Origin: Cupriavidus sp. WGlv3
Lineage (GTDB): Bacteria; Pseudomonadota; Gammaproteobacteria; Burkholderiales; Burkholderiaceae
Assembly (NCBI RefSeq): GCF_023952475.1
Contig: NZ_JALHRX010000016.1
Span: forward strand, 83,549 to 147,548
Direction: 5' to 3'
DNA: 64,000 nt
The position numbers and the translations under genes are program-made. The notes under the pieces are model-generated. The model ran no database searches and had not been told where the DNA came from. It saw only the letters and a list, made by a program, of their open reading frames with translations. Below are positions 42,386 to 51,817 of this stretch, one piece after another; positions within the stretch are counted from its first letter, which is position 1, and each line of letters opens with the position of its first letter.

Positions 42386-42476
42386 GGCGCCTCCTTCCCG
42401 CATACGTGGCCACTTCTCACTGGTATAGCCCATTGCGTCCTGGCGGCGCCTCATGCCGACGCCCCGCGCTGCCCCT

Positions 42477-42494
42477 GCGTACCCGTTTCTGCGT
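42477..42494 (-). repeat. Dispersed GCAGAANNNGGTACGC motif, minus-strand copy
   Basis: The minus strand reads TACGCAGAAACGGGTACGC, in the 42386-42792 gap. A second GCGTACCCG half-copy follows at 42491-42499. The gap also holds an imperfect palindrome ATGTAACGTCACAT (42564-42577), a possible operator, and no other gene. Confidence 0.65.
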
Positions 42495-42792
42495 ACCCGC
42501 CGGGCCGGCCCGGACACCGTAGCGGCCACGCGCGGCCCGCCCGCCTTGCGAGATTTATTTCCCATGTAACGTCACATTACCTGCGCCGTGGTGCCCGCGG
42601 GCCGTTCGCCGGGCCCGCCGTGTTGCCCGCAAGGCCTTGCCTGGCAAGGACGTCCGGCGGGGCATGCGGGCGCCGCGGCGGCTCGCCCGTGCCGTCATCC
42701 CATGTGAGACAGGCTTACAAGTGCAAGCGCGCGGCGCGGCAGCCGGCCGCTACATTGAAGCCCTGTCCAACGCGATCCCGCCAGGAGCCCAG

Positions 42793-42915
42793 ATGAAACG
42801 AGCCCTCTCTCTGGTGGTGCTGCTGTCTACCACTGCCGCACTGCTTTCCGCCTGCATCGTGGTGCCTCCGCGCGGCGGCCCGCCGCCGCGCCACCACCAC
42901 CATCACCACTATTGA
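42793..42915 (+). CDS. Small lipoprotein with natural poly-His tail
   Basis: A 40-residue peptide: signal sequence with lipobox LLSAC (Cys about residue 21), a Pro/Gly/Arg spacer and a terminal run of six His then Tyr. CAGGAG lies 6 bases before the ATG. The tail should bind Ni, Zn or Cu, but no function is established. It precedes, by 28 bases, a second envelope protein gene and is probably co-transcribed with it. Confidence 0.75.
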   Translation: MKRALSLVVLLSTTAALLSACIVVPPRGGPPPRHHHHHHY

Positions 42916-42943
42916 TTCCGCCACCGCCCCAAGGAGCCCTCCC

Positions 42944-43261
42944 ATGAAACGCCAACTCCTGCTTGCTGCAGCCGTCCTCGCCACGGGCGGCGCCTTCGGT
43001 CTGACCGCCCCCGCCGAAGCCCACCAGGCACCGGTCGCCCGCGGCTACGGCCACCCGCCGCCGCCGCCGCGCTACGAGCCGCACCCGGCCGCGCGCCGCG
43101 GCCAGGTCTGGGTGCCGGGCCACTGGGAAGCCCGCGGCGGACGCTACGCCTGGCGCGGCGGCTACTGGCAGCCGCAGCGCGTGGGCTACCGCTATGTGCC
43201 CGAGCGTTGGGTACGCGGCCCGCACGGCTGGGTCATGCGCCCGGGCCGCTGGGTACGCTGA
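42944..43261 (+). CDS. Exported YXWGXW-repeat protein
   Basis: A 105-residue protein with signal peptide (about 1-25, ends PAEAHQ), a Pro/His/Tyr spacer and two to three Trp/Tyr repeats: VWVPGHWEARGGRYAWRGG, then YWQPQRVGYRYVPERWV, then GWVMRPGRWVR. These belong to the YXWGXW-repeat (BcpO-related) proteins of beta-proteobacteria, thought to sit in the envelope. The role is unknown. AAGGAG is 8 bases upstream of the start. Confidence 0.82.
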   Translation: MKRQLLLAAAVLATGGAFGLTAPAEAHQAPVARGYGHPPPPPRYEPHPAARRGQVWVPGHWEARGGRYAWRGGYWQPQRVGYRYVPERWVRGPHGWVMRPGRWVR

Positions 43262-43987
43262 GCCGGGCGGCCGGCGCCATCATCCCGCCTTGCGGCCTTG
43301 CTCCCCACCGATGGGTGGTGGCAAGGCCGTCGTGGCCGGTGGCGCCGGCGCCGCAGCGTTCATCCATGGTGGTAGCCACGCCTCATCCAGAAGCACTAGA
43401 CCATGTGCGCGACGTGCCGGCAAATCTGCCGGATTGATTTCACAACCAACATTTCCGGGGCGCGTTTCATAATTGGAGCAGCACCATTGATGGCGTATTC
43501 CGGACACCCCTCATTAGGGTTATAAAATCGTCATATCCGGCAAAAGATAATAGAATCTGTTTCAGATTTGCAACCAATTTAATTCTGAATGTCACATCGA
43601 TGAAACCACCGGGAACGGCGCCAGCGCGGCGTTTCCGGAACCTGCTAGGGCTAAATGCGATCTATTTGAAAGGATTATGAAGGTCCTTTCATTCCCTCCC
43701 TCATTCCACCCCGGACCCCCTTGCTTGCATTCCCACCCCCCAGCCCATAAGATGAATTCCAACTGATTTAGGAGTAACAAGCACCCGGGGTCGGGTTCGG
43801 GGTCATCCTTCCAGCCATGGGCAAGTTCCAGCCACAACAACGGAACCGCCCGGCATGGAAGCATGGGGGTCAGCCACAGAGCCAGCCACCAGTCACCAGC
43901 CATGGCGGTGACGGCGGTCCTGTCACGTCTTCCATACGCAAAGTGCCCCGCAGTCCGCCTCCCAGGTAAAAACGGGGAGTGAAGTCC
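43262..43987. other. Long gene-free region with AT-rich stretch upstream of the EPS regulator
   Basis: No gene is supported in these 726 bases. The part from about 43440 to 43700 is clearly poorer in G+C than its neighbours. It contains a perfect dyad GAAAGGA-N9-TCCTTTC (43668-43690). This is the likely control region of the exopolysaccharide cluster. Confidence 0.5.
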
Positions 43988-44968
43988 ATGAATGCGTTGC
44001 TGATCGAGGAGCACCCGCTGCTCCGGCTCGGGCTGTTGCAGATGCTCGAGAACATCCAGGAATCCGCGCAGGTGGCGGCCATTGCACCGGCGGATATGGC
44101 CAGGCTGGACGCCCGGCATCAAAACGCGGACCTGCTCGTGTTCGGCATGCCCGCCGACCCCGCGCCCGGCTGGGTGCTGCTGGACCAGGCCCGGCAGACG
44201 CTCGCGCCGCAACGCATCCTGATCCTGGCCGACACCCTGCCCTTGCATGTGCCCACCGCGGACAGCGCGCGCGGCATCTGCGGCTGCCTGCCCAAGTCCG
44301 CCTCGCTGGCGGTGATCGAGGCCGCCATCCGCATGGCCGTGTCGGGCGTACAGGGGCTGCTCTTCACTGCCGAGACCGGCACCCTGCCCTCGGCATCGCG
44401 CTCGGCGATGCCCGCCACGCAGTCACTCGCCTCGGCTGCGCCGCTGCCGCTCAGCGCCGCGCATCCGGCCCAACCGCCGGGGGAGCAGCTGGCGCTGGCG
44501 TCCTGCGCCAGCACCCCGCGCGCCGCCCTGCGTACCGCCGTGGCGCTGCGCGACCTGACCGAGCTGCGGCCTGGCCAGCCGCTGTCCGCACCGGCCCCGG
44601 CGGCGGTGTCGCCCACACCCGCTGCCATGCCGCTGACCGAGGAAGAACCCGGCTACGACGAGGCTGAGATGCTGAAGATCACGCCGCGCCAGTACGAGGT
44701 GCTGGTGCTGCTGGCGCGAGGCTATCCGATCAAGACCGTCAGCCGCATGCTCAACATCTCGGTGGCGACGGTGAAGAGCCACGCCTGCACGCTTTACCAG
44801 CGGCTCAAGGTGCGCAACAAGGGCGAAGCGGTCTACGCCGCCCTGCAGCGCGGCGCCACGCTGGAATGGGTCAGCGGCGACGAACGCATCACGCGCGAAA
44901 CCAATGGCGCCGGAGTGGCGCCAAGGCGCAACGAACCGCCGTGCCAGGCGGTCAGGCCGGCGGTCTGA
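43988..44968 (+). CDS. LuxR/NarL-type regulator with degenerate receiver domain
   Basis: A 326-residue regulator. The N-terminal receiver-like domain has EEHPLLRLGL in place of the acidic DDHP start and DLLVFGMP where the phospho-acceptor Asp should be (Phe52-Gly53), though the conserved Lys in CLPKSAS is kept. An Ala/Pro-rich linker (about 130-215) leads to a C-terminal LuxR HTH (ITPRQYEVLVLLARGYPIKT; MLNISVATVKSHACTLYQRL). It thus probably works without phosphorylation. It stands first in the exopolysaccharide cluster and is a good candidate for its activator. ATG 43988 has GGGGAG upstream; GTG 43979 is possible. Confidence 0.85.
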   Translation: MNALLIEEHPLLRLGLLQMLENIQESAQVAAIAPADMARLDARHQNADLLVFGMPADPAPGWVLLDQARQTLAPQRILILADTLPLHVPTADSARGICGCLPKSASLAVIEAAIRMAVSGVQGLLFTAETGTLPSASRSAMPATQSLASAAPLPLSAAHPAQPPGEQLALASCASTPRAALRTAVALRDLTELRPGQPLSAPAPAAVSPTPAAMPLTEEEPGYDEAEMLKITPRQYEVLVLLARGYPIKTVSRMLNISVATVKSHACTLYQRLKVRNKGEAVYAALQRGATLEWVSGDERITRETNGAGVAPRRNEPPCQAVRPAV

Positions 44969-45053
44969 ATGCCGGCCTGAAGGTTTGCCGCGCGCCGCGC
45001 CCGCACAGACGGGCCGGCGCCAACCCGGCGCTTGCCGGACGGGAGGGGTCATC

Positions 45054-46007
45054 ATGCAAGCCAGCACGTTCTTGCCCAGCTTTTCCGTGTGCGTCAGCAC
45101 GCGCGACCATCCGGACGGCCTGCGCCGGACCTTGCAGTCGATCGCGGCCTCGACCATGCCGCCGCACCAGCTGATCGTCTGCGACGACAGCAGCCACGAC
45201 GCCACGCGCGCGCTGATGCGCGATGCCTACCCCGACATCCCCTGCCTGGACGGTCCCCGGCGCGGTGCCGCCGCCAGCCGCAACCGCCTGCTGCGCGCGG
45301 CCACTGGCACGCATGTGCTGTTTCTCGACGACCACGCCACGCTGGGGCCGACCTTTTTGCAGCAGATGGGCGAGCGCCTCGCCGACGACTTCATCTACCG
45401 GGTCGCCGCGGGCGGCAACGCCGACGCGCTGGTGCTGACCGGCACGGCGATGTGCGCGGGCCAATGCCTGCGTCCGCAGCGCGAGGATTTCCTCGGGCAG
45501 CCGTTGCGCCAGCCGCCGCGCCGTGCCGCGCGGGCGCGGCCGCTGTGCGCGGTGGTGCTGTCCAGCACGGTGTTCCCGCGCGCGCTGCTGGAGCGGCTGC
45601 CGTTCGACGAGTGCCTCGATGCCGACTACGACGTCGCCGACCTGACCGGACGCGCGGTCTATGGCTGCGGCTGCCGCATCGAGCTGATTCCGAGCGCGAT
45701 CAACCAGCTGGAGGGCCAGCGGCCGCCGCCATGCGCCGGCAGCCCGACCGCCGATGCCGCGCGCATGGTCACCATGCTGCATCGCTACGGCCGCAGCCAG
45801 CACCGCCACGACAAGGCCGCGCTGTTCCTGATGCTGGCGCTGCCGCACAACCTGGGCCAGCACCTGCATCGCAGCGGCTGGCGCGGCGTGGCACCGTTCT
45901 GGGCCACCACGCGCCTGTTGTGGCAGCACTTGCGGCTTGCGCCCGGCCATGACGATGCCGCGGAACGCGCTGGCAGCGAGGTCACGACACCGATGCCGCG
46001 CACCTGA
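45054..46007 (+). CDS. Family 2 glycosyltransferase
   Basis: A 317-residue GT-A glycosyltransferase. FSVCVSTRDHPDGLRRTLQS and QLIVCDDSSHDATRALM form the nucleotide-sugar binding start, and HVLFLDDHATLGP is the metal-binding DxD-like segment. It probably adds one sugar of the exopolysaccharide repeat in the cytoplasm. GGGAGGGG lies 8 bases before the ATG. It follows the cluster regulator and precedes gmd. Confidence 0.85.
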   Translation: MQASTFLPSFSVCVSTRDHPDGLRRTLQSIAASTMPPHQLIVCDDSSHDATRALMRDAYPDIPCLDGPRRGAAASRNRLLRAATGTHVLFLDDHATLGPTFLQQMGERLADDFIYRVAAGGNADALVLTGTAMCAGQCLRPQREDFLGQPLRQPPRRAARARPLCAVVLSSTVFPRALLERLPFDECLDADYDVADLTGRAVYGCGCRIELIPSAINQLEGQRPPPCAGSPTADAARMVTMLHRYGRSQHRHDKAALFLMLALPHNLGQHLHRSGWRGVAPFWATTRLLWQHLRLAPGHDDAAERAGSEVTTPMPRT

Positions 46008-46114
46008 TCCGTGGCAGTGGGCCCACACGGCAGGCCGCCGTTGTGTGGGGTAGCAGACGGTGCGGCGCCGCAGCGCGGCGCTACAGTCGCCCCACTTGCT
46101 AACGGATCAGAGCC

Positions 46115-47323
46115 ATGGGCGCAAACGAGCTGGACACACTCGGTCACATCACCGCCACCGGCCCGGAACGGGCCGCGCCACGCGGGCGCAACGGCGTCCG
46201 GCGCGCGCTGATCACCGGCATCACCGGGCAGGACGGCTCATACCTGTGCGAACTGTTGCTGGGCAAGGGCTATGAAGTCCACGGCATCAAGCGGCGCAGC
46301 TCGCTGTTCAACACCGAGCGCATCGACCACCTGTACCAGGACCCGCAGGCGCAGGAGCGCCGGCTGATCCTGCACCACGGCGACATGACCGACACCGCCA
46401 GCCTGGTGCGCGTGGTGCAGCAATCGCAGCCGGACGAGATCTACAACCTCGCCGCGCAGAGCCATGTGCAGGTCTCGTTCGAAGAGCCCGAATACACCGC
46501 CAACACCGACGCCATCGGCACGCTGCGCCTGCTCGAGGCGATCCGCATCCTCGGCATGGAAAAGCTCACGCGCTTCTACCAGGCCTCCACCTCCGAACTC
46601 TACGGGCTGGTGCAGGAGATCCCGCAGAAGGAAACCACGCCGTTCTATCCGCGCAGCCCGTATGCCGCCGCCAAGCTCTATGCCTACTGGATCACGGTGA
46701 ACTACCGCGAGGCCTATGGCATGTATGCCTGCAACGGCATCCTGTTCAACCATGAAAGCCCGGTGCGCGGCGAGACCTTCGTCACGCGCAAGATCACGCG
46801 CGCGATCGCGCGCATCGCGCTGGGCCTGCAGGAAACGCTGTACCTGGGCAACCTGTCGGCGCTGCGCGACTGGGGCCATGCGCGCGACTACGTCGAGATG
46901 CAGTGGCTGATGCTGCAGCAGCCGGCGGCCGAGGACTTCGTCATCGCCAGCGGCGAGCAGCACAGCGTGCGCGAGTTCGTGCAGCGCGCGGCGCGCGAGC
47001 TCGGCATCACCATCACCTTCCATGGCAGCGGCGTCGACGAGGTCGGCATCGTCGAGCATGTCGATCCCCCCGCGCGCGGCGGCATCGCGCCTGCGTGCAA
47101 GCCGGGCGAGATCGTGGTGCGGGTCGATCCGCGCTACTTCCGCCCGACCGAGGTCGAAACGCTGCTCGGCGACGCCAGCCGCGCGCGCGAGCGCCTGGGC
47201 TGGAGCCCGCGCATCAGCTTTACCGAACTGGTCCGGGAAATGATCGAAGCCGACTACGCCGCGGCGCGCCGCGACGCGCTGGTCAGGCTGGCCGGCTTCC
47301 AGGCCTTCAACCATCTTGAGTAG
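46115..47323 (+). CDS. gmd: GDP-mannose 4,6-dehydratase
   Basis: A 402-residue SDR-type dehydratase that converts GDP-D-mannose to GDP-4-keto-6-deoxymannose. It has ALITGITGQDGSYLCELLL (NADP binding, about residues 31-49), YQASTSELYG (catalytic Ser/Thr-Glu) and SPYAAAKLYAYW (Tyr-x3-Lys). About 28 extra residues precede the usual N-terminus, so a later start cannot be excluded. With fcl next, it supplies GDP-L-fucose for the polysaccharide. Confidence 0.95.
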   Translation: MGANELDTLGHITATGPERAAPRGRNGVRRALITGITGQDGSYLCELLLGKGYEVHGIKRRSSLFNTERIDHLYQDPQAQERRLILHHGDMTDTASLVRVVQQSQPDEIYNLAAQSHVQVSFEEPEYTANTDAIGTLRLLEAIRILGMEKLTRFYQASTSELYGLVQEIPQKETTPFYPRSPYAAAKLYAYWITVNYREAYGMYACNGILFNHESPVRGETFVTRKITRAIARIALGLQETLYLGNLSALRDWGHARDYVEMQWLMLQQPAAEDFVIASGEQHSVREFVQRAARELGITITFHGSGVDEVGIVEHVDPPARGGIAPACKPGEIVVRVDPRYFRPTEVETLLGDASRARERLGWSPRISFTELVREMIEADYAAARRDALVRLAGFQAFNHLE

Positions 47324-47351
47324 CCGCTGGCTCGGCCACCGCGAGGATCCC

Positions 47352-48344
47352 ATGAAACAGGCCCTGGCAACGCGCCCGCGCATCTTCGTCGCCGGCCATC
47401 GCGGCATGGTCGGCTCGGCCATCGAGCGTGCGTTGCGCGTGCAGGGCGACGCCGACATCGTCACGCGCACGCACGCCGAGCTGGACCTGTGCGACCAGCG
47501 GCAGGTGCAGGCGTTCTTCACCAGCCAGCGCATCGACGCGGTCTACCTGGCCGCCGCGCGGGTGGGCGGCATCCATGCCAACCATACCTACCCGGCCGAG
47601 TTCATCCACCAGAACCTCGCCATCGCCACCAACGTGATCCATGCCGCCTGGCAGGCCGGCGTGCAGCGGCTGCTGTTTCTGGGATCGAGCTGCATCTACC
47701 CGCGCCTGGCGCCGCAGCCGATCCGTGAAGCCGCGCTGCTGACCGGCGCGCTGGAGCCGACCAACGCGCCCTACGCCATCGCCAAGATCGCCGGCATCAT
47801 GCTGTGCGACAGCTACAACCGCCAGTACGGCACCGATTACCGCTGCGTGATGCCGACCAACCTCTATGGACCCGGCGACAACTACCACCCCGACAACAGC
47901 CATGTGATCCCGGGACTGGTGCGCCGCTTCCACGACGCCCGCCTGGCCGGCAGCGCGCGCGTGTCGGTGTGGGGCACCGGCAAGCCCTTGCGCGAATTCC
48001 TGCACGCGGACGACCTGGCGCGTGCCTGCCTGCATGTGATGGCACTGTCCGCGCCGGCCTACCGCGAGGCCGCGCCCGCGGGCTTCCTCAACGTCGGCAG
48101 CGACGACGAGGTCTCGATCGGCGCGCTGGCGGCACTGGTGGCGCAGGTCACCGGCTATCGCGGCGCCATTGCTTTCGAAACCGACAAGCCCGACGGCACG
48201 CCGCGCAAGCGGCTCGACAGCAGCGCCATCATGCGCACCGGCTGGCGCCCGCGCATTGCGCTGCGCGACGGCCTGCGCGGCGTCTACGAAGAGGCCTGCC
48301 GCGCCGGCACCTTGCCCGGCGGCATCGCGGCCGCGCTGGCCTGA
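47352..48344 (+). CDS. fcl: GDP-L-fucose synthase
   Basis: A 330-residue epimerase/reductase that makes GDP-L-fucose from the Gmd product using NADPH. Key segments are RIFVAGHRGMVGSAIERAL, YLAAARVGGIHANHTYPAEF, LFLGSSCIYPRLAPQPI (catalytic Ser/Cys) and YAIAKIAGIMLCDSYNRQYG (Tyr-x3-Lys). The start ATG has GCGAGGAT upstream; an in-frame TTG at 47316 is less likely. Organised as gmd-fcl-wcaI, like the colanic acid order. Confidence 0.95.
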   Translation: MKQALATRPRIFVAGHRGMVGSAIERALRVQGDADIVTRTHAELDLCDQRQVQAFFTSQRIDAVYLAAARVGGIHANHTYPAEFIHQNLAIATNVIHAAWQAGVQRLLFLGSSCIYPRLAPQPIREAALLTGALEPTNAPYAIAKIAGIMLCDSYNRQYGTDYRCVMPTNLYGPGDNYHPDNSHVIPGLVRRFHDARLAGSARVSVWGTGKPLREFLHADDLARACLHVMALSAPAYREAAPAGFLNVGSDDEVSIGALAALVAQVTGYRGAIAFETDKPDGTPRKRLDSSAIMRTGWRPRIALRDGLRGVYEEACRAGTLPGGIAAALA

Positions 48345-48366
48345 CCCAAGCGCGCGCGGAGCGGCC

Positions 48367-49626
48367 ATGAAGATCCTGATCTACTGCCAGAACTACGCGC
48401 CCGAACTGACCGGCATCGGCAAGTACACCGGCGAGCAGGCGCAATGGCTGGCCGCGCGCGGGCACGAGGTGCGCGTGGTCTGCGCCCCGCCGTACTACCC
48501 CGCGTGGCGCGTCAGCGACGGCTACAGCGCGTGGCGCTATGCGCGCCATGCGAGCGAGGGGCACGGCGGCGTAACGGTCTACCGCGCGCCGCTGTGGGTG
48601 CCGCGTAAACCCTCCGGACTGCTGCGCATCCTGCACCTGATGAGCTTTGCGCTGAGCAGCGTGCCGTGCATGGCGGCGCAGCTGCGCTGGCGCCCTGACG
48701 TGATCTTCGCGGTCGAGCCCACGCTGATGTGCAGCCCGGCGGCGCTGCTGCTAGGCAGCTGCACGCGCGCCCGCACCTGGCTGCATGTGCAGGATCTCGA
48801 GGTCGATGCGGCATTCGCGCTGGGCGTGTTGCGCCATCCGCTGCTGCGCCGCCTGGCCACGCGCATGGAGCGCGCGCTGACCACGCGCTACCACCGCGTC
48901 TCCACCATCTCGCAGGCGATGGCGGACGCGCTGCGCGCCAAGGGCGTCAGCCCCGCGCGCCTGCAGCTGCTGCCCAACTGGGCCGACCTGCACGAGGCCC
49001 CGGCCGACGCGGCGCCGGCGTTCCGGCACGGCCTGGGCATACCCGCCGATGCAGTGGTCGCGCTGTACGCCGGCAACATGGGCAACAAGCAGGGCCTGGA
49101 AGTGCTGGCCGATGCCGCGCAGGCGCTGCAGGGCCACCCGCGCATCCACATGGTGCTGTGCGGCGACGGCAGCGGCCGCGCCGCGCTGCAGGCACGCTGC
49201 GCCGGCCTGGCGCGCGTGCATTTCCTGCCGCTGCAGCCGCAGGCGCAGTTCCACGCCATGATGGCGGCCGCGGACATGCACCTGCTGCCGCAGCGCGCCG
49301 ATGCCGCCGACCTGGTGATGCCGTCCAAGCTCACCGGCATGCTGGCGAGCCGGCGCGCGGTCATTGCCACCGCGCAGCCCGATACCGAGCTGGGCCGCCT
49401 GGTGGCGCGCGTGGGCGTGCTGGTACCGCCCGGCGACGCCAGCGCGCTGGCGCACGCCATTGCCACCCTCGCCTGCCAGCCGCAGCGGCGCGCCATGCAT
49501 GCCGCCGCGGGCCGCGCCTGGGCCGAAGCCCATCTCGGCCGCGACGCGGTGCTGGCGCAACTGGAATCCGCACTGCAGGCACTGGTATCGCCGCCTGCCG
49601 CGCAAGACGCCTCCGCGGTGGCCTGA
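48367..49626 (+). CDS. wcaI: WcaI-type glycosyltransferase (GT4)
   Basis: A 419-residue GT-B glycosyltransferase. MKILIYCQNYAPELTGIGKY and VVCAPPYYPAWRV are distinctive of WcaI, the presumed fucosyltransferase of colanic acid. The C-terminal donor half has VALYAGNMGNKQGLEVLADA and PSKLTGMLASRRAVIATAQP. Directly follows fcl, consistent with use of GDP-L-fucose. Confidence 0.88.
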   Translation: MKILIYCQNYAPELTGIGKYTGEQAQWLAARGHEVRVVCAPPYYPAWRVSDGYSAWRYARHASEGHGGVTVYRAPLWVPRKPSGLLRILHLMSFALSSVPCMAAQLRWRPDVIFAVEPTLMCSPAALLLGSCTRARTWLHVQDLEVDAAFALGVLRHPLLRRLATRMERALTTRYHRVSTISQAMADALRAKGVSPARLQLLPNWADLHEAPADAAPAFRHGLGIPADAVVALYAGNMGNKQGLEVLADAAQALQGHPRIHMVLCGDGSGRAALQARCAGLARVHFLPLQPQAQFHAMMAAADMHLLPQRADAADLVMPSKLTGMLASRRAVIATAQPDTELGRLVARVGVLVPPGDASALAHAIATLACQPQRRAMHAAAGRAWAEAHLGRDAVLAQLESALQALVSPPAAQDASAVA

Positions 49627-49667
49627 GCGCCGCCGCGGCTAACGCAACGCCCAAGGGGGAACCCGCC

Positions 49668-50447
49668 ATGAGTCCTGAGACCGCGACCACGCACCCCGCG
49701 CTGGTGCAACGCCTGATGCAAACCATCAAACCCCTGGTGCCCGCCTGGCTGCGCAACTACTACCACGTGCGCCGCGAGCAGCAGCATGACGCAAGCTACG
49801 GCGCCAAGCCGCCGGGCGAAGTGTTCTCGGACGTCTACCACAGCAGCCTGTGGGGCGAGGCCGACGAGCCGGGCTTCTTCAGCGGCACCGGCTCGCACGA
49901 TCCGCGCATCGTCGAGCCCTATGCCGAGGCGGTCACCGCGCTGCTGCGCGAGCTGCCGCGCAAGCCCGACGTGGTCGACCTGGGCTGCGGCGACTTCCAT
50001 ATCGGCAGCCACATCCGCCCGGCCTGCGGGCGCTATGTGGCCTGCGACGTGGTGGCGCCGCTGATCGCGTCCAACCGTGCGCGCTACGCCCATCTCGACG
50101 TGGATTTCCGCTGCCTCGACATTGCCGGCGACGAGCTGCCCGCCGGCGACGTGGTGTTCCTGCGTCAGGTGCTGCAGCACCTGGACAACGACAGGATCGC
50201 GCGCGTGCTGGCCAAGCTGCACCGCTACCAGGTGCTGGTGCTGACCGAACACCTGCCGCTGGCGCCGGACTTTCCGCCCAACGCCAAGAAGCGGCTGGGG
50301 GCCTCGACGCGGCTGGCGCGCATGGTGCCGAGCGGCGTGGTCTTGACCGCGCCGCCGTTCAACCTGAAGCCGGTGCACAGCCGCGTGCTGTGCGCGGTGC
50401 GCGAAGGCGCGGGCGTGATCCAGACCGTCGCCTACACCCTGCATTGA
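49668..50447 (+). CDS. SAM-dependent methyltransferase
   Basis: A 259-residue class I methyltransferase. The SAM-binding motif I is VVDLGCGDFHIGSHI (about residue 104), followed by RYVACDVVAPLI and GDVVFLRQVLQHLDND. It may methylate a sugar of the exopolysaccharide, judged from context only. It is the last gene of the first plus-strand block and converges on a minus-strand glycosyltransferase block. Confidence 0.82.
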   Translation: MSPETATTHPALVQRLMQTIKPLVPAWLRNYYHVRREQQHDASYGAKPPGEVFSDVYHSSLWGEADEPGFFSGTGSHDPRIVEPYAEAVTALLRELPRKPDVVDLGCGDFHIGSHIRPACGRYVACDVVAPLIASNRARYAHLDVDFRCLDIAGDELPAGDVVFLRQVLQHLDNDRIARVLAKLHRYQVLVLTEHLPLAPDFPPNAKKRLGASTRLARMVPSGVVLTAPPFNLKPVHSRVLCAVREGAGVIQTVAYTLH

Positions 50448-50519
50448 GCCGGCGCCCGCGCAACGATTGCGTTGTGCGGGCCTGCCCCCCCCTCCGGTCT
50501 TTCCTGATCCCGACGGGTC

Positions 50520-51743
50520 TCAGCTGGCCTCGGCCTCCGCCGTCGCAGTGGCCGAGGCCGGGGCCAGCGCGGCCAGGTAGATGGCCTCGTACTGGTCCAG
50601 CGCGCGTTCCGCGGAGAAATGCCGCACCCACGCCAGCGAGTCGGCGCAGAGCTGGTCGAGCCGCGCCTGCGGCCACGACAGCAACTCCAGCAGCACGCCC
50701 ACGTTGCACCGGGCCCAGGCCTGCGCCTGGTCCGGTTCCATCGGCTCCATCAGCAGCGCCAGCCCGCCGCCGATCTCCTGCATCGGCGCCCGCGCCGTGG
50801 TCAGCACCGGGATGCCGCACGCCATGGCCTCGATCACGGGCCAGCCGAAGCCCTCTTCCAGGCTCGGGAACAGCAGCACCGCGGCAAGCGCATAGGCGGC
50901 GTGCACGGCCGCGGTGGACATGCCCTCCAGGAAGCGCACCTTGCCGCCCAGCCGCTCCGCGCTGGCGGCCAGCTCGCGCATGGCGGGGGTCGGCTCGGGG
51001 CCGATCATCCACAGCGGGCGCGGCGCCGCGGCGGCACCGGTGCCGCCGCCCGCATGGCTGGCCTCGCAATAGGCCAGGTACAGCGCCAGCACGCCTTCGC
51101 GGTTCTTGTACCACTGGTTGCCGCCGATATGGACCAGCATGCCGGGCTCGATTTTGTCGATGCCGGCGGCGCGCAGCCGGCGCTTGGCGACATCCGGCGC
51201 GAGCGGGCGGAACGGGTAGTTGAGGCCGTTGTGCACCACCCGCACGCGCGGCGTCGGGCCCGGATGCAGGCGCAGCAGGTCGTGCGCGGTCTTCTCCGAC
51301 ACCGCGACAAAGTTCCGCCCCAGCCCGATGCCGCGCAGGATCAGCGCCTGGTAGAGCCGCCCGCTGGCCGACAGCTGGCGCCCGGGAAACTCGCCTGCGG
51401 CGGTGCGCTGCGCGATGAAGTCGTGACAGTGGATCACATGCGGGCGCCGGTGCAGCAGCCACATCCACATGCCGAGCGAATGGTCGGTCAGCACCACCAG
51501 CGCGCCCGCGCCCTCGCGCCGCAGCCGCCACCAGGCCCACGCTGGGAACAGCATGTACTGGTCGACGTAGCCGAGCCACTTGCGCAGACCGGGGCGCGTC
51601 GACAGCCGCACCAGCACGGCGGGCGGGGTCCACAGCTGGGCCTCGTGGCCGCGCTCGCGCATGCCCTCGACGATCATGGCCGCGAAGCGGTCCATGCTGT
51701 GGCTGCCGAAAAAGACGGGATGACCGAACAGGATGAGCCTCAT
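50520..51743 (-). CDS. Family 4 glycosyltransferase
   Basis: A 407-residue GT-B glycosyltransferase. The N-terminal acceptor domain starts MRLILFGHPVFFGSHSMDRF. The donor domain has LVHIGGNQWYKNREGVLALY and FPSLEEGFGWPVIEAMACGI, whose E-x7-E motif is the GT4 signature. The frame stays open far upstream, but the ATG chosen starts the family alignment. The C-terminus ends in an Ala/Glu tail. It belongs to the minus-strand EPS block. Confidence 0.87.
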   Translation of the reverse strand: MRLILFGHPVFFGSHSMDRFAAMIVEGMRERGHEAQLWTPPAVLVRLSTRPGLRKWLGYVDQYMLFPAWAWWRLRREGAGALVVLTDHSLGMWMWLLHRRPHVIHCHDFIAQRTAAGEFPGRQLSASGRLYQALILRGIGLGRNFVAVSEKTAHDLLRLHPGPTPRVRVVHNGLNYPFRPLAPDVAKRRLRAAGIDKIEPGMLVHIGGNQWYKNREGVLALYLAYCEASHAGGGTGAAAAPRPLWMIGPEPTPAMRELAASAERLGGKVRFLEGMSTAAVHAAYALAAVLLFPSLEEGFGWPVIEAMACGIPVLTTARAPMQEIGGGLALLMEPMEPDQAQAWARCNVGVLLELLSWPQARLDQLCADSLAWVRHFSAERALDQYEAIYLAALAPASATATAEAEAS

Positions 51744-51817
51744 ATTGCTTTTCTTCGCGGATCGATGTGGATGCCCGGTGGGGATGCCCAGTAGGTTGCG
51801 TGGCTCGCCGCCTGCCG

